From: Fodinibacter luteus
GTDB taxonomy: Bacteria; Actinomycetota; Actinomycetes; Actinomycetales; Dermatophilaceae
Reading direction: 5' to 3'
DNA: 64,000 nucleotides
NCBI RefSeq assembly: GCF_039541575.1
Contig: NZ_BAABGM010000007.1
Span: forward strand, 124,001 to 188,000
How positions within the stretch are numbered: the first letter of the stretch is position 1; each line of letters begins with the position of its first letter. Positions 42,269 to 49,990 of this stretch are shown in pieces. The position numbers and the translations under genes are program-made. Below the pieces are notes generated by a model. It was given only the letters and a program-made list of their open reading frames with translations, had not been told where the DNA came from and made no database searches.

Positions 42269-42877
42269 TCAGGTGAGCTCGGCGAGCGATGCGATGAACG
42301 GGAGCAGCGCCCGCTCGGCGCCGTCGTCGATCTCGTCGAGCCAGAGCCTGGCCAGGCCGTCGAGGTCGCCGTCGATGGTGTCGAGGAGCGCGCGACCGGC
42401 CTCTGTCAGCTCGGCGCGACGCACCCGGCCGTCGAGGTGGCTCTCGACACGGATGACGAGCCGGGCACGTTCCAGCCGGTCGAGGATGCGGGAGACCCTC
42501 ACCGGCGGCACCCGGAGGTACTCGGACAGGTTGATCCCTGCCGAGGCCTTCTCGGCGACGCGACGAAGGGCGTCGAGGTCGATGGGCGAGAGCCCCGGGG
42601 CGGCGGTGGACAGGATGCGGGTGAGGTCGGCGTCGAGGGCCGCGCTGGCCTGCCGGAGGAGGAGCGCGAGGTTCCGCGTGTCGTCCTCGTCCGGTCGCTC
42701 GAAGCGACGACCGGGATCGACGTCCAGCCCGTGCCGGAGCACGATCGCGGTCCGAAGACGCTCCCACGGCTCGTTCCACTCCCGCTCCTTCGGGCCGATG
42801 CCGCGTCGCCTCGCCCAGTCCTTCCCCCGTGCCGGCACTGCTGCCACCCCCTTCCCCCCGGACCCCGTGCTGTTCAT
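42269..42877 (-). CDS. MarR-family transcriptional regulator
   Basis: 202 residues from ATG 42877. The winged helix-turn-helix lies at about 95-165: PIDLDALRRVAEKASAGINLSEYL, the recognition helix VPPVRVSRILDRLERARLV and the wing HLDGRVRRAELTEAGRALL. An unusually long N-terminal region (about 1-70, basic, Glu/Arg/Trp-rich) precedes it. Convergent with the monooxygenase and divergent from the YhhN gene, whose shared upstream region carries a long hairpin repeat. Confidence 0.85.
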   Translation of the reverse strand: MNSTGSGGKGVAAVPARGKDWARRRGIGPKEREWNEPWERLRTAIVLRHGLDVDPGRRFERPDEDDTRNLALLLRQASAALDADLTRILSTAAPGLSPIDLDALRRVAEKASAGINLSEYLRVPPVRVSRILDRLERARLVIRVESHLDGRVRRAELTEAGRALLDTIDGDLDGLARLWLDEIDDGAERALLPFIASLAELT

Positions 42878-42944
42878 GATGCCGAGCCCGCGCCGACGGC
42901 GTGCTCACCATCCACAGGCACCAACCCACCCAGCCCTCTTACAC

Positions 42945-43017
42945 GACCGGAGGAATTCCTTTCGCCCCGAAAGCAAAGGTCCGCGGTCCTTTCGCGCTGA
43001 AAGGAACTCCTCCGGTC
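42945..43017 (+). repeat. Long hairpin repeat, family of GGAGGAATTCCTTTCGC
   Basis: GACCGGAGGAATTCCTTTC pairs with GAAAGGAACTCCTCCGGTC with one mismatch over 19 bp, with smaller nested repeats in the loop. It is strikingly AT-rich for this genome. The 17-mer in its left arm recurs exactly at 49671. It lies in the marR/yhhN divergent interval. Confidence 0.85.
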
Positions 43018-43076
43018 GGGAAGGACATTTGGGGTGAGGTGTGTGGGATGCGGCGGCGCCGCCATCCGGCGGCTGG

Positions 43077-43082
43077 CAGGAT
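43077..43082 (+). promoter_or_regulatory. Predicted leaderless -10, YhhN gene
   Basis: CAGGAT ends 6 bases before GTG 43089, which decides this start over GTG 43041. Confidence 0.45.
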
Positions 43083-43088
43083 GCCGGT

Positions 43089-43739
43089 GTGTCGGCCGGG
43101 TGGTTCGCCGCCGCCCTCACCGCCGCCGCGATGGTCGCCGACTGGTGGGCGGTGGCCCGCAGCCGTGCCGAGGTCGAGCGTTGGGCCAAGCCGGCCGCGA
43201 TGATCGGCCTGCTCGCGGTGGCGACGCTCGGGGGCGCCGGCGACACGGCATCCGGTCGATGGCTCCTGCTGGCCCTCGCGCTCGGGCTCGTCGGCGACGT
43301 CCTCCTCCTGCGGGACTCGCCCAGCAGGTTCGCCGGCGGGCTCATGGCGTTCCTCCTGGGCCACCTCGCCTTCGTCGCGTCGTTCGTGCTGGCCGGCTTG
43401 GACCACCCGACGTGGGGGTGGGCCGGCGTCGCCGTCGTGGCCGGGTCCTTGGCCGTCGGCCGGCGCATCCTGCCCGGCGCCACGGCGGACGGTGGCCCGG
43501 GACTGGCCGTCGCCGTCGCGACGTACATGCTCGTCATCGGTGCGATGGCCGTCACGGGCTGGGCGACGGGCAGCCTCCTCGTCGGGCTCGGCGTGAGCCT
43601 GTTCGTCGTCAGCGACACCGTGCTCGCGATGGGACGGTTCGTCCAGCCGCACCGGTGGAGCCACCCGGTGACGATGGTCACCTACCACGGCGCCCAGGTG
43701 CTCATCGTCTGGGGGTTGCTCGGTCTCCTCGCCTCCTGA
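43089..43739 (+). CDS. YhhN family membrane protein (lysoplasmalogenase-like)
   Basis: 216 residues with about eight hydrophobic segments. YhhN/TMEM86 signature residues: WAKPAAMIGLL (the conserved Lys-Pro), GDVLLL, FLLGHLAFVASF, FVVSDTVLAMGRF and VTYHGAQVLIVWGLL. Animal members hydrolyse the vinyl-ether bond of lysoplasmalogens; bacterial members often have no known substrate. Start at GTG 43089 by the leaderless -10. No operon partner. Confidence 0.85.
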   Translation: MSAGWFAAALTAAAMVADWWAVARSRAEVERWAKPAAMIGLLAVATLGGAGDTASGRWLLLALALGLVGDVLLLRDSPSRFAGGLMAFLLGHLAFVASFVLAGLDHPTWGWAGVAVVAGSLAVGRRILPGATADGGPGLAVAVATYMLVIGAMAVTGWATGSLLVGLGVSLFVVSDTVLAMGRFVQPHRWSHPVTMVTYHGAQVLIVWGLLGLLAS

Positions 43740-43751
43740 GTCGGGGAGTGG

Positions 43752-43757
43752 GAGGCT
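43752..43757 (+). promoter_or_regulatory. Possible leaderless -10, aldolase-like gene
   Basis: GAGGCT ends 6 bases before ATG 43764; weak first base. Confidence 0.35.
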
Positions 43758-43763
43758 GGCCCC

Positions 43764-44786
43764 ATGTCCGACGCCGCTCACACGCCCGCCGTCCAGCGCG
43801 CGCTCGACCGCAAGCTCGAGCGCATCCACGCTGGTCAGTACACCCCGGACGACTTCGTCGTGGCCGACGCGAAGGACGCCGACATGGCCTTCGGCGTGAT
43901 GGCCGGCGGGCCGGTGGCGCGCGACCCGCAGCCGCGCAGCCTGCCCGGCGTGCACCGCACCCGGGCCGCCTACCTCGCGGCGATGCGTGCCGAGGTCGAG
44001 GCGGGCGCCGTCGACATCCTCCTCACGTCCGCGAGCAACGGCGAGGTCCTCGCGGGGGAGGGCGCCCTGGGCGACGACGTCACCCTCGCCGTGCGCGCCA
44101 ACGACACGACGGACATCTGGAGCGCGCGCGGCTCGGTCTACGCGGCGCGGATGTCCCGACCGTTCCGCACCGCCCACCTGGCGTCGGTGCGCCGGTTCTG
44201 CGACCTCGTCCTGTACTCGGTGACCCTCAACAACGACGTCGACCACGACCTCGCGACGCTCGAGGCCTACCGCGAGTTCCGGCTCGAGGCTGCCGACCTC
44301 GGGATGCGCCACTTCCTCGAGGTCTTCAACCCCAACGCACCGCAGGGCCTGGCCCCCGATGACGTCCCGGCCTTCGTCAACGACTCGATCATCCGGCTCC
44401 TCGCCGGGGTCACCGCCGCCCACCGGCCGGTCTTCCTCAAGATGGCGTACAACGGCCGGGATGCCGTGGCCGAGCTCGTCGAGCACGACCCGTCCGTGGT
44501 CGTCGGGATCCTCGGCGGGTCGGCCGGGACCACGCGTGACGCCCTCGAGCTGCTCCACCGGGCCGAGGCCGCCGGGGCCCGGGTGTCGTTGTTCGGGCGC
44601 AAGATCCAACGAGCCGAGTCCCAGCTCGACCTGCTCGCCGCCATGCGCCGGGTCCTGCGCGGGGAGCTCTCCCCCGAGCAGGGGGTGCGGACCTACCACG
44701 AGGCGCTCGCCGCTGCGGGCATCGAGTCGCACCGGCCGCTCGACACCGACCTCCAGGTCACCGAGCGCGTCCTGCGCGACGAGTGA
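43764..44786 (+). CDS. Putative class I aldolase-like TIM-barrel protein
   Basis: 340 residues. Alternating strand/helix pattern of a (beta/alpha)8 barrel: VDILLTSASNGE, DLVLYSVTLN, RHFLEVFNPN, RPVFLKMAYNG (a Lys on a strand, the class I Schiff-base position), VVVGILGGSAGTTRDALELLHRAEAAG and VSLFGRKIQRAE, the last two resembling the phosphate-binding end of DhnA-type aldolases. I do not know a named family. The stop overlaps the start of a PfkB kinase gene by four bases, so the pair likely act in sequence: kinase phosphorylates a sugar or polyol and this enzyme cleaves it (inference). Confidence 0.65.
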   Translation: MSDAAHTPAVQRALDRKLERIHAGQYTPDDFVVADAKDADMAFGVMAGGPVARDPQPRSLPGVHRTRAAYLAAMRAEVEAGAVDILLTSASNGEVLAGEGALGDDVTLAVRANDTTDIWSARGSVYAARMSRPFRTAHLASVRRFCDLVLYSVTLNNDVDHDLATLEAYREFRLEAADLGMRHFLEVFNPNAPQGLAPDDVPAFVNDSIIRLLAGVTAAHRPVFLKMAYNGRDAVAELVEHDPSVVVGILGGSAGTTRDALELLHRAEAAGARVSLFGRKIQRAESQLDLLAAMRRVLRGELSPEQGVRTYHEALAAAGIESHRPLDTDLQVTERVLRDE

Positions 44787-45946
44787 GCCGGCCCGCGATG
44801 GGGCGACCACCCGACGAGAGCGCGGCCAGGTCAACAGCGGCCGAGTCCACGGTGGCTGCGGCCACGGCGGCCGAGTCCACGGTTGCGCCCACGGCGGTTG
44901 GGTCACCGGCGGCGGGGGCCGGCGGCCGCCACGGGGTGCTCTGCGCCGGCACGGCCGTCGTCGACCTCAGCAAGGTCATCGACCACTACCCGCCACTCGA
45001 CCACATCGCGATCATCGAGGAGTTCTCCCTCGGGACGGGCGGGCCGGGGCTCAACATGGCCGTCGACCTGACCCGGCTCGGGGCGCCCTTCCCGGTCGCC
45101 TTCGCGGGGGTCGTCGGCGAGGACGCCAACGGCGACCACATCCTCGCCGCGTGCCGGGCGGCCGGGATCGACGCCTCCGGGCTCGTGCGCGTCGCCGGCG
45201 CGGACACGTCGTTCACCGACGCCATGGTCGAGCGACACGGCGGGCGCCGCACCTTCTTCCACCACGTGGGCGCCAACGCCCTGCTGACCGACGACCTGCT
45301 CGACGTCGAGGGCTCGGCGGCGCGGATCCTCCACCTCGGGGCCCCGGGCCTCCACCCGCGCCTCGACGAGACCGGCGCGGACGGGCGCAACGGCTGGGTG
45401 CGGCTCCTCGAGCGGGCGCAGGTGGCCGGCATCCGCACCAACCTCGAGCTCGTGAGCCTCGACCCCGCCCGGATGGCCGAGGTCGCGGCGCCGTGCCTGC
45501 CCCACCTCGACACCATCGTCATCAACGACCTCGAGGCCGCAGCCCTCCTCGGGTCCGACCTCGCGGCCGAGGGCGCCGACGAGTCCGTGCCGTGGCCCGG
45601 GCTCGAACGCCTCGCCCTCGGCCTCGTCGACCGCGGGGTGCGGCGGCTGGCGGTCGTGCACTTCCCGGCGGGCTGCGTCGCGGCCGCCCCCGGCGGACGG
45701 GTGTGGCGGCAGGGGTCGGTCCGGGTCCCGCGGGACGCGGTGCGCAGCACGACCGGCGCGGGAGACGCCTTCGCCGCGGGGGTGCTCCACGGCATCCACG
45801 AGGAGTGGCCCGTCGAGCGCAGCCTGGCGCTCGGGGTGGCCTCGGCCGCCGCCTGCCTGACCAGCCCGACGACGTCCGACGGGGTGGGGCCGGCCGCCGA
45901 GGTGCTCGCCTCGGCGACGACGTGGGGACACCGCCCGACGGAGTGA
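44783..45946 (+). CDS. PfkB family carbohydrate kinase
   Basis: 387 residues from GTG overlapping the aldolase-like stop (GTGA). The first 50 residues are an Ala/Ser/Thr repeat tail; homology begins at VLCAGTAVVDLSKV (GTG 44936 would start there). Ribokinase-superfamily motifs: EEFSLGTGGPGLNMAVDLTRLG, VVGEDANGDHI, INDLEAAALLG and the catalytic STTGAGDAFAAGVLHGIH. The substrate is unknown; coupling to the aldolase-like gene suggests sugar-acid or deoxy-sugar breakdown. No transporter or regulator is adjacent. Confidence 0.88.
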   Translation: MSRPAMGRPPDESAARSTAAESTVAAATAAESTVAPTAVGSPAAGAGGRHGVLCAGTAVVDLSKVIDHYPPLDHIAIIEEFSLGTGGPGLNMAVDLTRLGAPFPVAFAGVVGEDANGDHILAACRAAGIDASGLVRVAGADTSFTDAMVERHGGRRTFFHHVGANALLTDDLLDVEGSAARILHLGAPGLHPRLDETGADGRNGWVRLLERAQVAGIRTNLELVSLDPARMAEVAAPCLPHLDTIVINDLEAAALLGSDLAAEGADESVPWPGLERLALGLVDRGVRRLAVVHFPAGCVAAAPGGRVWRQGSVRVPRDAVRSTTGAGDAFAAGVLHGIHEEWPVERSLALGVASAAACLTSPTTSDGVGPAAEVLASATTWGHRPTE

Positions 45947-45974
45947 GCGCTCAGCCGGCGTGGCGAAGTGGAAT

Positions 45975-45991
45975 ATACCCCAGGGGGGTAT
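45975..45991 (+). promoter_or_regulatory. CsoR-like operator
   Basis: ATACCCC-AGG-GGGGTAT: perfect 7-bp arms, in the ATACCC/GGGTAT form typical of CsoR/RcnR copper- or sulfur-responsive repressors. It is 15 bases before the DUF4396 ATG and overlaps any promoter there. No CsoR gene lies in this window. Confidence 0.75.
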
Positions 45992-46005
45992 CTGTTTGAC
46001 TCTCC

Positions 46006-46509
46006 ATGGACACCATGGGAACGCACCAGCACGAGCACCAGCACCAGCACCACGCCGCAGCCACCCCGTCCCGCCGGGCCTCGTGGTCCCAGGCCGCCAC
46101 CGCGACGCTGCACTGCCTCATCGGCTGCGCCATCGGCGAGGTCCTCGGGCTCGTCATCGGCACGGCCCTCGGCCTGTCGACCGTCGCGACGATCGCCCTG
46201 GCGGTCGGTCTCGCCTTCGTCTTCGGCTACGCCTTCACCCTCGTGCCCGTGCTGCGGGCCGGTCTGGCCCTCAAGGCCGCGCTCGCCGTGACGCTGGCCG
46301 CGGACACCGTCTCGATCACCGTCATGGAGGTCGTCGACAACTCCGTCATGCTCGTCGTCCCGGGCGCCATGGAGGCGGGCCTGTCCTCGACGCTGTTCTG
46401 GGGCGCGCTCGCGTTCTCGCTCGCGGTCGCCTTCGTCGTCACCGTGCCGGTGAACCGTTGGCTCATCGCGCGCGGCCGGGGCCACGCCGTCGTCCACGGA
46501 CTCCACTGA
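46006..46509 (+). CDS. DUF4396 membrane protein with His-rich N-terminus
   Basis: 167 residues. The N-terminus (about 6-17, THQHEHQHQHHA) has six His residues in twelve and could bind Cu or another metal. Four hydrophobic helices follow (about 32-56, 58-83, 88-115, 125-150) with HCLIGCAIGEVLGLVIG, the DUF4396 start, and a conserved MEVVDN segment (EVVDNSVMLVVPGAME). The CsoR-like operator directly upstream supports a role in copper or thiol/sulfur stress. ATG 46015 is a possible alternative start. Confidence 0.82.
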   Translation: MDTMGTHQHEHQHQHHAAATPSRRASWSQAATATLHCLIGCAIGEVLGLVIGTALGLSTVATIALAVGLAFVFGYAFTLVPVLRAGLALKAALAVTLAADTVSITVMEVVDNSVMLVVPGAMEAGLSSTLFWGALAFSLAVAFVVTVPVNRWLIARGRGHAVVHGLH

Positions 46510-46538
46510 CCGCCCGGCAGCGCTCGCGTCCGCTGCGA

Positions 46539-46544
46539 TACTCT
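46539..46544 (+). promoter_or_regulatory. Predicted -10 of the leuS leader
   Basis: TACTCT ends 7 bases before the GTG of the leader peptide. Confidence 0.5.
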
Positions 46545-46551
46545 GTGGGGC

Positions 46552-46578
46552 GTGACGAGGTTCGAGCTGCTTCCCTAG
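46552..46578 (+). CDS. Leader peptide of leuS
   Basis: Eight-codon reading frame GTG ACG AGG TTC GAG CTG CTT CCC TAG (V-T-R-F-E-L-L-P) with two adjacent Leu codons, placed between a promoter and an intrinsic terminator upstream of leuS. CTT is a rare codon in this GC-rich genome, which would sharpen stalling when leucyl-tRNA is low. The size and placement fit ribosome-mediated attenuation. Too short to support by homology. Confidence 0.65.
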   Translation: MTRFELLP

Positions 46579-46631
46579 CCGCGCCGGCCAGACGGCCCGC
46601 GCGGCGACCCCTCCTGCGAGAGGGGTTTTTT
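46579..46631 (+). terminator. leuS attenuator
   Basis: Intrinsic terminator ACCCCTC-CTGCGA-GAGGGGT (46607-46626) followed by TTTTTT, one of the few T-runs in the window. Just before it GCCGCGC pairs with GCGCGGC (about 46579-46605), a candidate pause or antiterminator partner. The terminator lies about 100 bases before the leuS ATG. Confidence 0.8.
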
Positions 46632-46728
46632 CATGGGTCGGCGCTCAGCGCTCCGGCGCCTCGGCGCTCCGGCGCTCCGGTCCGAGCACCCCGAGCACCC
46701 CGAACCGCACCGAGACGACGAGGACGAG

Positions 46729-49638
46729 ATGAGCGAGACCCCGCACCGCTACACCGCCGAGCTGGCCGGTCAGATCGAGGTCGCCTGGCAGGACCGCTGG
46801 GCCGAGCGCGGCACGTACCACGCGCCGAACCCCGCCGGTCCGTGGGCCGACCCGCAGGGCGTCGCCGCGCACCCCGGGGGCCACCTCCTCGTCCTCGACA
46901 TGTTCCCCTACCCGAGCGGCGCGGGGCTGCACGTCGGGCACCCGCTCGGCTACATCGCCACCGACGTCTTCGCGCGCTTCAACCGGATGCTCGGCAAGAA
47001 CGTCCTGCACTGCCTCGGCTACGACGCGTTCGGCCTGCCGGCGGAGCAGTTCGCCGTGCAGACCGGCCAGCACCCCCGCACGACGACGGAGGACAACATC
47101 ACGATCATGGCGCGCCAGCTGCGCCGCCTCGGCCTCGGCCACGACGACCGCCGCGCCGTCCAGACGATCGACCCGGACTACTACCGCTGGACCCAGTGGA
47201 TCTTCCTGCAGATCCACGGTGCGTGGTACGACCCGCAGGCGGTCCGGCCCGACGGCGGGCTCGGCCGCGCGCGCCCGATCGCCGACCTCGAGGAGGAGTT
47301 CCGCTCGGGCGCCCGGCCCCTGCCCGCCGACGACGGCCGAGGCTGGGACGACCTGTCCGACGTCGAGCGCGCCGGCATCCTCGACTCCTACCGCCTCGCG
47401 TACACGAGCGAGGCACCTGTCAACTGGTGCCCGGGCCTGGGCACCGTGCTCTCCAACGAGGAGGTCACGAACGAGGGGCGGTCCGAGCGCGGCAACTTCC
47501 CCGTCTTCAAGCGCAACCTGCGCCAGTGGATGATGCGGATCACCTCGTACGCCGACCGGCTCGCCGACGACCTCGACCGGGTCGACTGGCCCGAGAAGGT
47601 CAAGCTGATGCAGCGCAACTGGATCGGGCGCAGCCACGGTGCGCGGGTCACCTTCCCCGTCGAGGGGGAGGGGCAGGGGATCGATGTCTTCACGACCCGC
47701 CCGGACACGCTGTTCGGCGCGACCTTCATGGTGCTCGCCCCCGAGCACCCGCTCGTCGACGAGCTCGTCCCCGGCGACGCGTGGCCGGAGGGCACGAAGG
47801 GGGCCTGGACCGGCGGCGCCGCGACCCCGGCGCAGGCCGTCGCCGAGTACCGGCGGGCCGCCTCGCGCAAGAGCGACGTCGAGCGGCAGAGCGAGGGCAA
47901 GGACAAGACCGGCGTGTTCACCGGGGGCTGGGCGACGAACCCGGTCACCGGCACGCGCATCCCGGTCTTCGTCGCCGACTACGTCCTCATGGGCTACGGC
48001 ACCGGTGCGATCATGGCCGTGCCCGGCCAGGACGAGCGCGACTGGGACTTCGCCAGGGCCTTCGACCTGCCGATCGTCCGCACCGTGCAGCCGACGCCCG
48101 GCCACGACGAGGACACCGCGTTCACCGGCGAGGGGCCGGCGATCAACTCGAGCAACGACGAGCTGAGCCTCGACGGGCTCGGCGTCGCCGACGCGAAGGA
48201 ACGGATCACGGCATACCTCGTCGACAAGGGGCTCGGCGAGGCGACGATCACGTACAAGCTGCGCGACTGGCTGTTCAGCCGCCAGCGCTACTGGGGCGAG
48301 CCGTTCCCGGTCGTCTTCGACGAGGACGGGGTCGCCCATGCCGTCCCCGACGCCATGCTGCCCGTCGAGCTGCCGGACGTCCCCGACTACAGCCCGCGCA
48401 CCTACGACCCCGAGGACGCGAGCAGCGAGCCCGAGCCGCCGCTGTCGCGGGTCCAGGAGTGGGTCGACGTCGAGCTCGACCTCGGCGACGGTCGCGGCAC
48501 CCGCCGGTTCCGCCGCGAGACGAACACGATGCCGAACTGGGCCGGGTCGTGCTGGTACTACCTGCGCTACCTCGACCCGGCCAACGACGCCGTGCTCGTC
48601 GACCCCGAGAACGAGGCCTACTGGATGGGCCCGCGCGAGGAGCCCGTGGCGGGCGCCGCCCCCGGCACCCGGGACCCCGGCGGGGTGGACCTCTACGTCG
48701 GCGGCGTCGAGCACGCCGTGCTCCACCTGCTCTACGCGCGCTTCTGGCACAAGGTGCTGCACGACCTCGGCCACCTGAGCAGCGACGAGCCGTTCCGGAC
48801 GTACTTCAGCCAGGGCTACATCCAGGCGCCGGCGTTCACCGACAGCCGGGGTCAGTACGTCGAGGCCCGTGAGGTCGAGGAGGGCGTGGGCGCCGACGGC
48901 CACCCGGTCTTCACCTGGCACGGGGAGCCGGTGACGCGCGAGTTCGGCAAGATCGGCAAGTCGCTGAAGAACATGGTCAGCCCCGACGAGATGTACGCGG
49001 CGTTCGGTGCCGACACCTTCCGGCTCTACGAGATGGGGCTCGGGCCGCTCGAGCAGAGCAAGCCCTGGGACACCCGCGCCGTGGTCGGTTCGCAGCGCTT
49101 CCTCCAGCGGTTGTGGCGCAACGTGGTCGACGAGGAGAGCGGTGAGGTCGTCGTCGTCGACGCGCCGCTCGACGACGTGACGACCCGGGTGCTCCACCGC
49201 ACGATCGACGCGGTGCGCACCGACTACGCGGGGCTCGGGTTCAACACCGCCATCGCCCGGCTCACCGAGCTCAACAACGCCCTCACCAAGCTCGAGGGTG
49301 GTGTCCCGCGCGCGGCCGCCGAGCAGATCGTGCTCATGGTCGCGCCCCTCGCACCGCACATCGCCGAGGAGCTGTGGTCCCGGCTCGGGCACACCGAGTC
49401 GCTCGTCCACGAGGCGTTCCCGGTCGCCGACCCCGCCCTGCTCGTCGACGACACGGTGACGTGCGTCGTCCAGGTGCGCGGCAAGGTCCGCGACCGGCTC
49501 GAGGTGCCCTCGGACATCACCGAGGACGCCCTGCGCGAGCTCGCCCTCGCGAGCGAGAAGGTCCGCGCGGCGGTGCCGGACGGCATCCGCACGGTCATCG
49601 TCCGCGCGCCCAAGCTCGTCAACGTCGTCCCGGCCTGA
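46729..49638 (+). CDS. leuS: Leucyl-tRNA synthetase
   Basis: 969 residues from ATG 46729 (MSETPHRYTAELAGQIEVAWQDRW, the family start). ATG 46633 would lie at the attenuator end and add repeat-like sequence. Class Ia: HIGH-type motif HVGH in PSGAGLHVGHPLGY, LeuRS inserts for editing (about 280-470), the KMSKS-type motif GKIGKSLKNM (about 740), and the C-terminal anticodon-binding domains. Longer than most bacterial LeuRS because of insertions usual in actinobacteria. Regulated by attenuation at the leader. Confidence 0.97.
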   Translation: MSETPHRYTAELAGQIEVAWQDRWAERGTYHAPNPAGPWADPQGVAAHPGGHLLVLDMFPYPSGAGLHVGHPLGYIATDVFARFNRMLGKNVLHCLGYDAFGLPAEQFAVQTGQHPRTTTEDNITIMARQLRRLGLGHDDRRAVQTIDPDYYRWTQWIFLQIHGAWYDPQAVRPDGGLGRARPIADLEEEFRSGARPLPADDGRGWDDLSDVERAGILDSYRLAYTSEAPVNWCPGLGTVLSNEEVTNEGRSERGNFPVFKRNLRQWMMRITSYADRLADDLDRVDWPEKVKLMQRNWIGRSHGARVTFPVEGEGQGIDVFTTRPDTLFGATFMVLAPEHPLVDELVPGDAWPEGTKGAWTGGAATPAQAVAEYRRAASRKSDVERQSEGKDKTGVFTGGWATNPVTGTRIPVFVADYVLMGYGTGAIMAVPGQDERDWDFARAFDLPIVRTVQPTPGHDEDTAFTGEGPAINSSNDELSLDGLGVADAKERITAYLVDKGLGEATITYKLRDWLFSRQRYWGEPFPVVFDEDGVAHAVPDAMLPVELPDVPDYSPRTYDPEDASSEPEPPLSRVQEWVDVELDLGDGRGTRRFRRETNTMPNWAGSCWYYLRYLDPANDAVLVDPENEAYWMGPREEPVAGAAPGTRDPGGVDLYVGGVEHAVLHLLYARFWHKVLHDLGHLSSDEPFRTYFSQGYIQAPAFTDSRGQYVEAREVEEGVGADGHPVFTWHGEPVTREFGKIGKSLKNMVSPDEMYAAFGADTFRLYEMGLGPLEQSKPWDTRAVVGSQRFLQRLWRNVVDEESGEVVVVDAPLDDVTTRVLHRTIDAVRTDYAGLGFNTAIARLTELNNALTKLEGGVPRAAAEQIVLMVAPLAPHIAEELWSRLGHTESLVHEAFPVADPALLVDDTVTCVVQVRGKVRDRLEVPSDITEDALRELALASEKVRAAVPDGIRTVIVRAPKLVNVVPA

Positions 49639-49670
49639 CGGGGTACCTCGGGAGACTTGCTTGCCCGCGT

Positions 49671-49687
49671 GGAGGAATTCCTTTCGC
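49671..49687 (+). repeat. Second copy of the GGAGGAATTCCTTTCGC repeat
   Basis: Exact 17-mer match to 42949-42965, followed by a partial inverted arm (GCAAGGATCTCTGGA). It lies 33 bases downstream of the leuS stop. Confidence 0.8.
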
Positions 49688-49812
49688 GGTGCAAGGATCT
49701 CTGGAGGGGTGTTCGGGGTCGCCCGGTTTCCCGGCCGATCTGCGGCGCGGCGGCCCGGCGACCGCACGTCTCGGGTCATGGACCGGGGATGCCGTGCCGC
49801 GGGTCGCGCTCC

Positions 49813-49818
49813 TACGCT
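49813..49818 (+). promoter_or_regulatory. Predicted -10 of the riboswitch transcript
   Basis: TACGCT, about 7 bases before the start of the structured leader. Confidence 0.45.
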
Positions 49819-49825
49819 TGCTCCC

Positions 49826-49945
49826 GTAGGTCATGAGTGCCAGTGACAAGCCCCGGCTCGCTGGCCAGCAACCCTCCTTCCGCGGTGGGGTGCTCCGGGT
49901 GACGACCTGGTCGGCGACCCCACTGGTCGTCGGCAAGCGCGGGAT
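49826..49945 (+). ncRNA. SAM-class riboswitch (SAM-I/SAM-IV superfamily candidate)
   Basis: Leader of the aminotransferase class V gene. It shows the S-box-like TCATGAG core start, the P2 stem GCCAGTGA/TCGCTGGC (49839-49865), the conserved GCAACCCTCC joining to a GGTGGGGTG stem, and a GGGTGACGACC segment. This pattern is familiar from actinobacterial SAM leaders upstream of sulfur-amino-acid genes. I could not fold it, so class and boundaries are approximate; the switch probably controls the gene at 49991. Confidence 0.7.
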
Positions 49946-49990
49946 CCCGGGATCGCCCCCGAGGTCCTCCAGCCCCGGGAGACCCCTACC

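Noticed and set aside
46510..46728. T-box riboswitch before leuS
   Set aside because: No T-box consensus or specifier-loop architecture; the leader ORF plus terminator explains the region better.
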